From a bacterium (GTDB taxonomy: Bacteria > Spirochaetota > UBA4802 > UBA5550), in contig JAAENB010000186.1 in the NCBI GenBank assembly GCA_024224995.1, positions 1 through 16,823 on the forward strand: a stretch of DNA of 16,823 nt, written 5' to 3'. Below, in pieces: positions 1 to 6,110 of this stretch (positions are counted from its first letter, which is position 1; each line of letters starts with the position of its first letter). Position numbers and translations under genes: made by a program. Below the pieces are notes generated by a model. That model saw only the letters and a list, made by a program, of their open reading frames with translations. It was not told where the DNA came from and did not search any database.

Positions 1-1
1 G

Positions 2-1726
2 GCAGCGGCCCAGGCGTTCACCGCGCGGGCACAGGGTTATTACTGGCAGGTTGAAGTCGATTTCGCGGGAGCGAGTTCCGGCGCGAACGAAACATCGCCT
101 TCGGACAACCGGGTTACTCTGGAGGTTAATTATGTTGTGGTGAGCGCCGTCACCTTTACCGGCGGCGGAGGACGGGACGCCCCTGCTTTTTATCGGGAAT
201 ATGAAAATGCCGGAACCTTTGTACAGGTGACCGCGGCAATGGCAGTGGACAGCGGTTCGGGAACCGCGATGCAGGGGGATCATGATCTTGTGGTTAATTA
301 TTATGGTCTTTTAGGTGACATTACCGTAACAATAAGTTCGGGATCAACAACAGGAACCGCAGCAGTGGAATACAACAACGCAGGCGGTTTTTTAACGGGG
401 TGGCTAACTACGGGTTACACTCTGCCCTTTGTATACCGGGTTTACAGCATAACAACAGCAAGCGATTATTACGATACCGCAGTAATCCTGGGAGACGGCA
501 CAACCTGGAATACCGATACCGGAACCACAACAGGTACCATCTACTGGGACCGGGACGACCCTCCTTATTATGACGCATCAGTCCCCACGGCAATACCGGC
601 AATAAATATAACCAATACGACTACAGCTGCAACCTCTATAACTCTTTATTGGACTGAAATTACATTGGGCAGTCCTAACGTTGCTGACTACAACTATGAT
701 TTTTATGAATACAAGGTCTACTTCCGTGAAAACGGAGCCACAATCTGGCGGATATGGGACGGTGATGACGACGCTACCCTGCGTTACCCTGCTCATACCG
801 GTAATATAGACGCAACGTATCGCAAATATACCACCATCCCAAACCTGAAAATATTTACTGAATACGAATATTATGTAACAGCAGTTGATGTCTTTGGAAA
901 TGAAGTAACAGAAGCCAACGCGGGCCCTGCTGTGGGCAGCAGGATAATACGAACACAGCCTTTTTCAATTACCGCAACCATCTCAGACGGAGTCACCACC
1001 TATAGCGATTTCTCCGACCTCACCCCGAGCCAGCGTCCGGTGCGGTTAAACAACATAAAAGTGACGTTAACCATAGTTTCCTCATCTGATCTCCCGGACA
1101 CAGTAACAGTATGGTATACTACGGGTAATATATCCACGGCGCCCGACATGGTGGCGTCGAACACAATCAACTCCGGGGCCTTTGCCACGGATACCCTGTT
1201 CTCATCAGTAGCGGAACGAACCGGTCCAAACGAATGGGTAGCCTACCTGCAAACCACATCAGCAATAATGCAGAACAGCAACTCCATCAGGTTTATAGTA
1301 CAAAACACAAAAGACAGCATTTCTGCCTATTCCGACAGCATAGTGGAAGCCAGTCCCGCTACAGACCCAAATGACGATGAATGGACCTTTGAAATAACTT
1401 CAGCGCCAATATTCACCCCCTGGCCCGTACGAATACTGAACAATGTCATAAAAGACAGCACCCCGGCCTACCCGTCCTATTATCTCTCTGAAGACGCCAA
1501 TGTCACCATAAAGATTTACGACATAAAAGGAAGGCCTGTAGTAACCCTTCTTGACGGAGCTTACAGAAGAGGCGGTCAGAACATAAAGGACCAGGGCTGG
1601 AGCGGTGTTAACAAAGCCGGCAGAAAAGTGGGAGTAGGGTTATATTATATCCACATCAAAGCGGAAAGCACCAGCAACGGAACAGTTATACTGAATAAAT
1701 TCAAAAAAGTAGTGATGGCGAAATAA
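2..1726 (+). CDS. Large secreted/surface protein, 3' part (Fn3-like region and FlgD-Ig-like C-terminus)
   Basis: The frame is open from base 2 and no start precedes it, so the 5' end lies outside the window; the GTG at 137 is only the first internal start-like codon. About 575 residues are visible. The product is Thr/Ser/Asn/Tyr-rich and beta-strand-like. A fibronectin type III-like stretch (about 590-940) has the alternating pattern ITLYWTE, YEYKVYF and YEYYVTAVD. The last 80 residues match the FlgD Ig-like fold often found at the C-terminus of secreted proteins: VTIKIYDIKGRPV, a conserved W-S-G-V-N turn, and GVGLYYIHI. No catalytic motif is visible. The next gene converges on it with a 45-bp purine-rich gap. 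I infer an exported adhesin or structural envelope protein; substrate and partner are unknown. The FlgD-like end could serve in surface attachment or sorting, but that is inference. Confidence 0.8.
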   Translation, partial: AAAQAFTARAQGYYWQVEVDFAGASSGANETSPSDNRVTLEVNYVVVSAVTFTGGGGRDAPAFYREYENAGTFVQVTAAMAVDSGSGTAMQGDHDLVVNYYGLLGDITVTISSGSTTGTAAVEYNNAGGFLTGWLTTGYTLPFVYRVYSITTASDYYDTAVILGDGTTWNTDTGTTTGTIYWDRDDPPYYDASVPTAIPAINITNTTTAATSITLYWTEITLGSPNVADYNYDFYEYKVYFRENGATIWRIWDGDDDATLRYPAHTGNIDATYRKYTTIPNLKIFTEYEYYVTAVDVFGNEVTEANAGPAVGSRIIRTQPFSITATISDGVTTYSDFSDLTPSQRPVRLNNIKVTLTIVSSSDLPDTVTVWYTTGNISTAPDMVASNTINSGAFATDTLFSSVAERTGPNEWVAYLQTTSAIMQNSNSIRFIVQNTKDSISAYSDSIVEASPATDPNDDEWTFEITSAPIFTPWPVRILNNVIKDSTPAYPSYYLSEDANVTIKIYDIKGRPVVTLLDGAYRRGGQNIKDQGWSGVNKAGRKVGVGLYYIHIKAESTSNGTVILNKFKKVVMAK

Positions 1727-1771
1727 AAAACAGGGAAAAGGGGCAAGGGGAAAGGTACAAGTGAGAAGGGA

Positions 1772-2188
1772 TTAACTCCTATCGTGAATCCATTTGGACC
1801 CGTCGGTGTAGAATTCCTTTTTCCAGATGGGAACCGTTTGCTTGATTGTATCGATAATATACCGTGAAGCCTGGTATGCTTCATCCCGGTGAGGAGAAGA
1901 GAGAGCGATAATAATACTGTCCTCGCCAATGGCGACCCTGCCGTAGCGGTGAACTACAACACAGCAGCTTAAAGACCATTTTCCCAGGGCACTGTCGACA
2001 ATTTTTTCCATCTCTTTCCGGGCCATGGATTCATAGATCTCATACTCGAGATGGCTTACCTCTTTACCCCTGGAAAAATTTCTCGCGCGGCCCGCAAAAG
2101 TAAGAATAGCCCCATCCGCAGCAGTACCAACTTCTGCAAGGATCCCAGCGTTATTAATAGGATTTTCTTGAAAAATAATCTTCTTCAT
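1772..2188 (-). CDS. moaE: Molybdopterin synthase catalytic (large) subunit MoaE
   Basis: MoaE transfers sulfur from the thiocarboxylated MoaD C-terminus to precursor Z (cPMP) to make molybdopterin dithiolene, in the cytoplasm. With the ATG at 2188 the product is 138 residues, close to the family size. Visible family motifs are GAILTFAGRAR (26-36), VVHRYG (78-83), the SSPHR pair H100/R101, and KQTVPIWK, where K116 and K123 have the same seven-residue spacing as the E. coli active-site lysines K119 and K126. An in-frame TTG at 2266 would add 26 residues with no MoaE similarity, running through an inverted repeat, so I reject it. No strong Shine-Dalgarno precedes 2188; the upstream region is A/T-rich. 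It lies 119 bp downstream of moaD on the same strand and is probably cotranscribed. No other molybdenum cofactor gene is in the window. Confidence 0.93.
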   Translation of the reverse strand: MKKIIFQENPINNAGILAEVGTAADGAILTFAGRARNFSRGKEVSHLEYEIYESMARKEMEKIVDSALGKWSLSCCVVVHRYGRVAIGEDSIIIALSSPHRDEAYQASRYIIDTIKQTVPIWKKEFYTDGSKWIHDRS

Positions 2189-2215
2189 AAAAGTTTTTAG
2201 TTTAAAAAAGTTTTC

Positions 2216-2275
2216 AGTTGGCGGTTGACAGAAGGGACTTATTACAAAGTTTTCCCCCTCCGTCAACTGTCAACT
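2216..2275. repeat. Imperfect inverted repeat of GTTGAC-type heptamers in the moaD-moaE gap
   Basis: Left arm 2216-2229 reads AGTTGGCGGTTGAC and right arm 2262-2275 reads GTCAACTGTCAACT. Reverse-complemented, the right arm is AGTTGACAGTTGAC, matching the left at 12 of 14 positions. Each arm is itself two 7-bp units of the type (A/G)GTTG(A/G)C. The arms would fold with a 32-base loop. Role unknown; it may be a transcript stem between the two genes or a repeat expansion. Confidence 0.6.
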
Positions 2276-2281
2276 CGGCCC

Positions 2282-2308
2282 TCCGGTGTCTGAGCGGAGC
2301 CGAAGACC
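2282..2308 (-). repeat. 27-bp dispersed repeat, copy 1
   Basis: On the minus strand this reads GGTCTTCGGCTCCGCTC followed by AGACACCGGA and begins at the moaD stop codon. An identical 27-bp copy lies on the plus strand at 10972-10998, just after pyrR. Both copies therefore sit directly 3' of a gene and read in its direction. Function unknown. Confidence 0.8.
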
Positions 2309-2553
2309 TACCCTCCGCTCACGGGCGGAAAAATAGCCAGGGTATCCCCTTCATTAAGAACAGCTGAACCGTCGCGATATTCTTCATTTACGGCAAAAAG
2401 CAATATGGCCTCCATATCACCAATCCCCGGGGAACTTACAGCAAGCTGCTGAACCAATTCCAGAACGGTAATATTGTCGGAAACAATCAGTTCTTTTTCA
2501 TCAAAACCGCATATATCTTTAACAGCAGCAAATGCTTTAACCAGTATCTTCAT
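2308..2553 (-). CDS. moaD: Molybdopterin synthase sulfur-carrier (small) subunit MoaD
   Basis: 81-residue ThiS/MoaD ubiquitin-like sulfur carrier. The N-terminus MKILVKAFAAVKD forms the first beta strand, VLELVQQLA the helix, and the protein ends FPPVSGG. The terminal Gly-Gly is the required site for adenylation and thiocarboxylation by an MoeB-type enzyme, and the length is typical. The stop codon is followed directly by a 27-bp dispersed repeat (2282-2308) and then by moaE, its obligate partner. Start at 2553 has a weak AGGA 10 bases upstream. A candidate terminator for the preceding gene (2574-2597) separates it from that gene, so moaD may have its own promoter; a TATACT box lies very close to the ATG but I cannot assign it firmly. 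Pairing with moaE makes MoaD far more likely than ThiS. Confidence 0.92.
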   Translation of the reverse strand: MKILVKAFAAVKDICGFDEKELIVSDNITVLELVQQLAVSSPGIGDMEAILLFAVNEEYRDGSAVLNEGDTLAIFPPVSGG

Positions 2554-2573
2554 GGTAGTATAATCCTGTAATG

Positions 2574-2597
2574 AAAAAAAAACAGGGGTTCACAACC
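2574..2597 (-). terminator. Candidate weak intrinsic terminator downstream of the small basic protein gene
   Basis: On the minus strand, just after the stop codon at 2601, a short stem GGTT-GTG-AACC (2597-2587) is followed after four bases by a run of nine T (2582-2574). The stem is only 4 bp, so termination efficiency is doubtful, but the T-run and its position fit an intrinsic terminator. Confidence 0.4.
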
Positions 2598-2600
2598 TCG

Positions 2601-2909
2601 TTATTTCTTCTTTTTGCTTCTTTTTAACATAAAAAGATAATGCTTGATATATGGCTGCAGGCTCTCATGATACGAACCCACATCAACATCTGATGGACTA
2701 TTTAATATTTCGTCCAATCTCGTACGGTTCAAATCTTCTTCCGAAGAATCAATAATGATCTTAAACCGCTTTATTATTTCTCTATCGACAGCATCAAGAG
2801 TGAATTTATTCATTTCTGAACATAACTTCGACAAATGTACTTTCTTTTTAGGCTTTTTTGATTTTCGAGCTCTACTAGGAGCAGCCTTTGTTGTAGCCTT
2901 ACCCGCCAT
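2601..2909 (-). CDS. Small highly basic hypothetical protein with histone H1-like Lys/Ala tail
   Basis: 102 residues, not recognised as a named family. The first 25 residues (MAGKATTKAAPSRARKSKKP...) are rich in Lys, Ala, Pro and Ser, like the low-complexity tails of bacterial histone H1-like proteins. Residues 27-95 look folded and mainly helical, and the end is again basic (KRSKKKK). The ATG at 2909 has a good Shine-Dalgarno (GAGGT, 7 bases upstream), supporting expression. No membrane segment, signal peptide or cysteine is seen. It is divergent from the small zinc-ribbon gene across a hairpin-rich spacer and lies upstream of moaD on the same strand. Nucleic-acid binding is a plausible inference from charge alone; ribosome association is an alternative. 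Confidence 0.7.
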   Translation of the reverse strand: MAGKATTKAAPSRARKSKKPKKKVHLSKLCSEMNKFTLDAVDREIIKRFKIIIDSSEEDLNRTRLDEILNSPSDVDVGSYHESLQPYIKHYLFMLKRSKKKK

Positions 2910-2965
2910 TAATCTACCTCAAAATAATGAAATGATCGTCGATGTTAGAATATCAATTCATACTG

Positions 2966-2978
2966 TAAACACAATTTT
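2966..2978 (+). repeat. 13-bp direct repeat, left copy, flanking the hairpin block
   Basis: TAAACACAATTTT occurs here and identically at 3138-3150. The two copies bracket the three-hairpin block at 3003-3087, 24 bases before it and 50 after it. They could be a target duplication from an old insertion or paired protein-binding sites; the sequence does not decide. Confidence 0.6.
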
Positions 2979-3002
2979 TAAAAAAAATGAATTAGAAGGG
3001 AG

Positions 3003-3087
3003 CGCGGCGCTTCCGCGCCGCGTAAGAGGAGGGGGTTGAGGGGCGCACCCCTCAACCCCCTCCTGCTTAGCGCAGCGTTAGCTGCGC
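3003..3087. repeat. Block of three GC-rich hairpins, including a 17-bp perfect stem
   Basis: Three perfect stem-loops lie in a row. Hairpin 1: CGCGGCGC (3003-3010), loop TTCC, GCGCCGCG (3015-3022). Hairpin 2: AGGAGGGGGTTGAGGGG (3027-3043), loop CGCA, exact complement 3048-3064. Hairpin 3: GCGCAGC (3070-3076), loop GTTA, GCTGCGC (3081-3087). Hairpin 2 can be extended with one-base bulges by pairing 3020-3026 with 3066-3073, which competes with hairpins 1 and 3. The block is far more GC-rich than its A/T-rich surroundings and holds no gene. It looks like a REP- or MITE-type repeat unit, or a double-ended terminator between divergent genes, though terminators would not be expected there. Confidence 0.75.
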
Positions 3088-3137
3088 CTCTTCCGGTGTT
3101 AAAATTACCATGAAAAATGAGTATTAACAACAGTATA

Positions 3138-3150
3138 TAAACACAATTTT
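3138..3150 (+). repeat. 13-bp direct repeat, right copy
   Basis: Second copy of TAAACACAATTTT; see the left copy at 2966-2978. The rest of the 2910-3253 gap is A/T-rich and shows no further gene. No convincing promoter was found for either flanking gene. Confidence 0.6.
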
Positions 3151-3188
3151 GCTTAATATTCCTTTCAATTCAACCGAATAAAATAACA

Positions 3189-3208
3189 AAAGCTTTAATA
3201 AAAGCTTT
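3189..3208. promoter_or_regulatory. Paired AAAGCTTT palindromes upstream of the zinc-ribbon gene
   Basis: AAAGCTTT occurs at 3189-3196 and 3201-3208, separated by AATA. Because each box is self-complementary, the pair also forms an 8-bp stem with a 4-base loop. It lies 45 bases before the ATG at 3254, where a transcript leader structure or operator would be. Role is inference. Confidence 0.4.
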
Positions 3209-3253
3209 GTGCTTTCAAAAAATAGAATAAACCAAGAAAAAAGGACAAAAGTG

Positions 3254-3397
3254 ATGAAATGTTCAAAGTGCGGCGAAACAGTAAACAATCTCAATCATTA
3301 TTATATACCTTCTAAAAATATCGGGAACAATAACGGAAAAGGGCTGAGATACTGTATAAAATGCGCCAAGGAAGAAAATATTATCACCCTGGTTTAG
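3254..3397 (+). CDS. Small zinc-ribbon protein (47 aa)
   Basis: Two CxxC knuckles (CSKCG near residue 3 and CIKC near residue 34, with the intervening 30 residues rich in Asn and Tyr) form a treble-clef or zinc-ribbon type Zn-binding site. The ATG at 3254 is preferred because AAGGA lies about 9 bases upstream and the CxxC follows directly; the upstream in-frame ATG at 3209 would add 15 residues and lacks a good ribosome site. No other domain is present. Such mini-ribbons occur in nucleic-acid-binding or protein-interaction roles, but no specific function can be named. It is convergent with the receiver-HATPase gene, with only 12 bases between the stop codons. Confidence 0.65.
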   Translation: MKCSKCGETVNNLNHYYIPSKNIGNNNGKGLRYCIKCAKEENIITLV

Positions 3398-3409
3398 GAT
3401 AATCCACAA

Positions 3410-4654
3410 TTACGCATCAATTACAATAGGAAGGGAAATAGTAACATTCACTTTTGTTAGCGTTCCCTGCTTAATGTCGGAATGATCAATAATGTTTGAA
3501 ATTGACACCTTTCCATGATGTTTTGAGACTATTATCTCTACGATGGCAAGGCCAAGCCCAAAATCAAGACTTTTGTACGATTCGCTCAGGGTCTTTGTTA
3601 AGCGGACAAAGGGTTCAAAAACAAGATTCTCATATTCCATGGGAATCCCTTTTCTGCCCTCTTCATCGGGAATCGGTACATTAATAGTAGACAATTCCAG
3701 GGAATCGCCCCGAACTTCGGCCAATACCAGGATATTCGAATTCTTTTCGGAATATTTAAAGGCGTTAAGTAATACTTCCCGGTAGGCGTCACCAAAATGT
3801 TTCGCGTTTATATTGACATAGATATTGGAGTCGGCAATCTTTTTCTCACTCAGCGCCACACTCTGGTTCTTTATTTTGGCCGGGATCCTGGATTCGGAAA
3901 TAATAAGACTAATATAATCATAAAACTCCCCAAAACTCATCTTTTCCGGAGAAATATCCATTGATTGAAGCTTTTCAATATCAGCAAAGGTTTGCAGTGC
4001 TTTTTCCGCGACCTTGGCATTCTTTTTGACCACGTCAAAAAGTTCGGCATCAATAAGATAATGTTCTCCTTCTTTTTTGGCTGACGAAGCAATAATATCC
4101 ACCAGGGTAATCATGGCGCCAAACCCGGCTCCCTGGCTAAAACTTGTCTGGAGGCTGTGAAAAAGAGACTCACTCACATTGAGCTTGTCCTGGGTTTTGG
4201 AACGCTCCTCCCATTTATACCATTCCAGCTGGTTTTCCAGCTTAAGGGTCTTTTCCCGTTCCATGATCTCAATAGTTCTTTTCATTTCATAGGCTTCAAA
4301 TGCCCTTTTGACTTTTATGAGAAGATCTCCGGGATTTACCGGTTTAATAATATAACTATACACCCCTTTCTGCATAATATCGATTATGAGATCCGGATCC
4401 TGGGTAACAGTTGCCACAAAAATGATTGGGGGAATGTCGAACTTCTGGAGATTGGTAATAAGTTCATTACCGTCCATAACAGGCATAATAATATCCGTAA
4501 TAACGACCCGGAAAGGCTGCTCTTTAAAAAAATCAAGAGCTTCTTTCCCGTTATATGCTACCGTAACATCATAATCATTATCGGTTAGCAAACGTTTCAG
4601 CAACTGTGCTGATACACGCTCATCTTCTACTACAAGAATCCTTCGGTCATTCAT
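3410..4654 (-). CDS. Response-regulator receiver fused to coiled coil and HATPase domain
   Basis: 414 residues. Residues 4-118 are a CheY-like receiver: acidic pair E10/D11, phospho-acceptor D54 in VVITDIIMP, a Thr at 82-84 and conserved K104 in YIIKPVNP. A charged helical linker (about 118-160) leads to a helical region resembling a dimerisation domain (165-230), then a HATPase domain with N-box N297 (REVLLNAFKYS), F-box-like VFEPFVRL and G2 box GLGLAI. A normal H-box (His-Glu-x-x-x-Pro) is not visible: the matching place reads SFSQGAGFGAM (171-181), with H166 the only nearby His. The G1 box also lacks its usual DxGxG. It could be an atypical kinase or an ATP-binding output module controlled by receiver phosphorylation. 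It lies downstream of flaA on the same strand, so motility or chemotaxis signalling is a reasonable inference. Start ATG has AGGT about 10 bases upstream. Confidence 0.85.
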   Translation of the reverse strand: MNDRRILVVEDERVSAQLLKRLLTDNDYDVTVAYNGKEALDFFKEQPFRVVITDIIMPVMDGNELITNLQKFDIPPIIFVATVTQDPDLIIDIMQKGVYSYIIKPVNPGDLLIKVKRAFEAYEMKRTIEIMEREKTLKLENQLEWYKWEERSKTQDKLNVSESLFHSLQTSFSQGAGFGAMITLVDIIASSAKKEGEHYLIDAELFDVVKKNAKVAEKALQTFADIEKLQSMDISPEKMSFGEFYDYISLIISESRIPAKIKNQSVALSEKKIADSNIYVNINAKHFGDAYREVLLNAFKYSEKNSNILVLAEVRGDSLELSTINVPIPDEEGRKGIPMEYENLVFEPFVRLTKTLSESYKSLDFGLGLAIVEIIVSKHHGKVSISNIIDHSDIKQGTLTKVNVTISLPIVIDA

Positions 4655-4711
4655 ATACTATTTACCTGCAATGGGCCAGTGATACTCATTATTTTTATTG
4701 AATATAAGCAA

Positions 4712-4746
4712 GTAATGGGACAACCCTAAAAGAATTGCCCCATTAC
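4712..4746. terminator. Stem-loop between flaA and the receiver-HATPase gene
   Basis: GTAATGGG (4712-4719) pairs perfectly with CCCATTAC (4739-4746), with an inner CAA/TTG pairing. It lies 29 bases after the flaA stop on the minus strand. No good T-run follows, so it may be a partial terminator, an attenuator or a 3' stabilising stem. Confidence 0.4.
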
Positions 4747-4774
4747 CATTTATTTTCTATCGCGTATAAAGCGT

Positions 4775-5458
4775 CTACCAATCATCACTCTGTCTGTCGG
4801 TATATTTTTCTCGAACCATAACAGTTATATCATCAATATAAAAATACTGCCACTTGGGATGTTTTCGTTTACTATTTCCCGGTCTGTATACAATCTTTGT
4901 TATTTTTATAGACTTTTTCTGGCTCAAAAATTTATCTTCCTGTCGAACTTTCCTGGGAATCTTTACAATAAATTTCTTCCAGCCCAGGTAATTCAGAGCC
5001 CCGATCCTGATCCGGTGGTTTTTATTATCAACGTCCCGTATATACATTGACAGACCGCCGGAGAAACGCTTGCCATATACCCATATACCAATGGACTGGC
5101 ACCGTTTTTTTATTTCCAGAGTTTTTGCAGGAACAATGGTAAATGAGTCCCCTTTTTTCCCGAACACCTTCACCCCAAGGTACTTTTTCGAAGATCCCGT
5201 AGGAGCTGCCAGCATATTTCTTATTTTAATAGATCCCTGCTGCCTGTCCTTTACAGCCCGAAACACCAGGTCCTTTTTGGAAAATTCCGTTTTTTCAAAA
5301 TCTTCAAGGGTCTCTTCGGAATATAATCGATCTCCGATTACCATTGCCTTTTCAGGAGCGTCATCTTCCTTTTTTTCCGCTGCTTCATCTGCTGGTTGTG
5401 TATATCCCGGCATGGCAATAACAACTGCTAAAAGAACGAATAATATTGTTCTGTTCAT
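4775..5458 (-). CDS. flaA: Flagellar filament outer-layer (sheath) protein, FlaA family
   Basis: 227 residues with a signal peptide (MNRTILFVLLAVVIAMPGYT, likely cleaved near residue 20), followed by an acidic, Ala/Glu/Lys-rich linker. The mature part carries the FlaA pattern: a beta-rich domain with IGIWVYGK (W126, Y128, G129), YIRDVDNKNHRIRIGAL (about 139-155), NYLGWKKFIVKIP (156-168) and a late FYIDDITV strand. FlaA proteins coat the periplasmic flagellar filament of spirochaetes and affect its shape and stiffness. Length is toward the short end of the family; several FlaA paralogues per genome are common, so this may not be the main sheath protein. ATG at 5458 has an excellent GGAGG 6 bases upstream. 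A sigma70-like promoter (5544-5572) and an 80-base leader with a small hairpin precede it. Confidence 0.85.
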   Translation of the reverse strand: MNRTILFVLLAVVIAMPGYTQPADEAAEKKEDDAPEKAMVIGDRLYSEETLEDFEKTEFSKKDLVFRAVKDRQQGSIKIRNMLAAPTGSSKKYLGVKVFGKKGDSFTIVPAKTLEIKKRCQSIGIWVYGKRFSGGLSMYIRDVDNKNHRIRIGALNYLGWKKFIVKIPRKVRQEDKFLSQKKSIKITKIVYRPGNSKRKHPKWQYFYIDDITVMVREKYTDRQSDDW

Positions 5459-5502
5459 TTAATTCCTCCAGATCGCATAATGATACGAATTTGTGTTAGA
5501 AC

Positions 5503-5526
5503 GCTGCCAAACATAAATAGGGCAGC
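5503..5526. promoter_or_regulatory. Hairpin in the flaA 5' leader
   Basis: GCTGCC (5503-5508) pairs with GGCAGC (5521-5526) across a 12-base A/T-rich loop. It lies in the predicted flaA leader about 45 bases before the ATG, so it could affect message stability or translation. Weak but clean. Confidence 0.4.
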
Positions 5527-5543
5527 TATATCTTTACACAGTA

Positions 5544-5572
5544 AGTGTACTATCCTTTATTACTAATGTCAA
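5544..5572 (-). promoter_or_regulatory. Sigma70-type promoter of flaA
   Basis: On the minus strand a perfect TTGACA (5572-5567), a 17-bp spacer and TACACT (5549-5544, 4 of 6 to TATAAT) point toward flaA. No sigma28-like TAAA/GCCGATAA pair was seen, which agrees with housekeeping-sigma transcription described for some spirochaete flaA genes. Confidence 0.65.
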
Positions 5573-5613
5573 TAAATTCTTTGAATACAAATAAAAATAC
5601 TTCAAATTTGTAC

Positions 5614-5642
5614 TTGCAATAATTCCCGGTACCCGGTATATT
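5614..5642 (+). promoter_or_regulatory. Sigma70-type promoter of the PilZ-like gene
   Basis: TTGCAA (5614-5619), a 17-bp spacer and TATATT (5637-5642) lie 38 bases before the ATG at 5680. The spacer contains CCCGGTACCCGG, a near-palindrome that recalls the box in the tetR-family promoter (6787-6801). Confidence 0.55.
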
Positions 5643-5679
5643 TAAAAAAAGACCTGGAAAGCGATGGGGTTAGTCAATT

Positions 5680-6087
5680 ATGAGTTCTGATAAAAATCTT
5701 AGAAAGTACGAACGGTATAAACTTGAGCCCTATAAAAATCCCTACCAGGATAAACTCAATAAAGATGATATTTACATTGAGCTCAGTCTTGATGAGCCCA
5801 TAAAAGGGAATATTCTGGATATTGGACTCAAAGGGCTGTGCATGGTGTGCCGCGGGCTGGCTGCCGCCAGGATAAACGAGATCACCACATTGGATAATTT
5901 CTTCATAAAGCTCTTCCTGGAAAAAAATAATTTCATTATTGGGGCCAAAAAAGTGTGGCACAATTCCACAAAAGACGAAAATGGCGGTACGATTTTTAAA
6001 GCAGGAATAGAATTCGATATAATGGCATCGGAAGATATGCTCAAACTCTCATCGGTACTGGAAAAGATCAGGAACAGGGCGCATTAA
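5680..6087 (+). CDS. PilZ-domain-like protein (possible c-di-GMP receptor)
   Basis: 135 residues. The N-terminal RKYER gives the RxxxR motif (R8, R12) that grips c-di-GMP in PilZ domains, and after a beta strand comes DIGLKG (47-52), the place of the (D/N)xSxxG motif. The usual Ser is Gly here (G49), so ligand binding may be weakened. A late GIEFD (109-113) matches the PilZ G-(I/V)-(E/Q)-F strand, and a C-terminal helix ends the protein. There is no membrane segment or output domain, so it is a stand-alone PilZ protein acting through partners. It is divergent from flaA over a 220-bp region with a promoter for each, and a role in motility control is inferred from that. The ribosome site is weak (GGGGT, about 10 bases upstream). 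Confidence 0.75.
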   Translation: MSSDKNLRKYERYKLEPYKNPYQDKLNKDDIYIELSLDEPIKGNILDIGLKGLCMVCRGLAAARINEITTLDNFFIKLFLEKNNFIIGAKKVWHNSTKDENGGTIFKAGIEFDIMASEDMLKLSSVLEKIRNRAH

Positions 6088-6110
6088 GAGCACCCCGGAC
6101 GCAAAAGAGC

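Noticed and set aside
1727..1771. Intrinsic terminator between the surface-protein gene and moaE
   Set aside because: The gap is purine-rich with no convincing stem and no T-run on either strand.
2189..2266. N-terminal extension of MoaE from a TTG at 2266
   Set aside because: The extra 26 residues do not resemble MoaE and pass through an inverted repeat; the ATG at 2188 gives the family length.
3003..3087. CRISPR array
   Set aside because: The hairpins differ from each other and have no regular repeat-spacer pattern; no cas gene is present.
5459..5679. Sigma28-type promoter for flaA
   Set aside because: No TAAA/GCCGATAA-like pair at the right spacing; a good TTGACA/TACACT pair explains transcription better.
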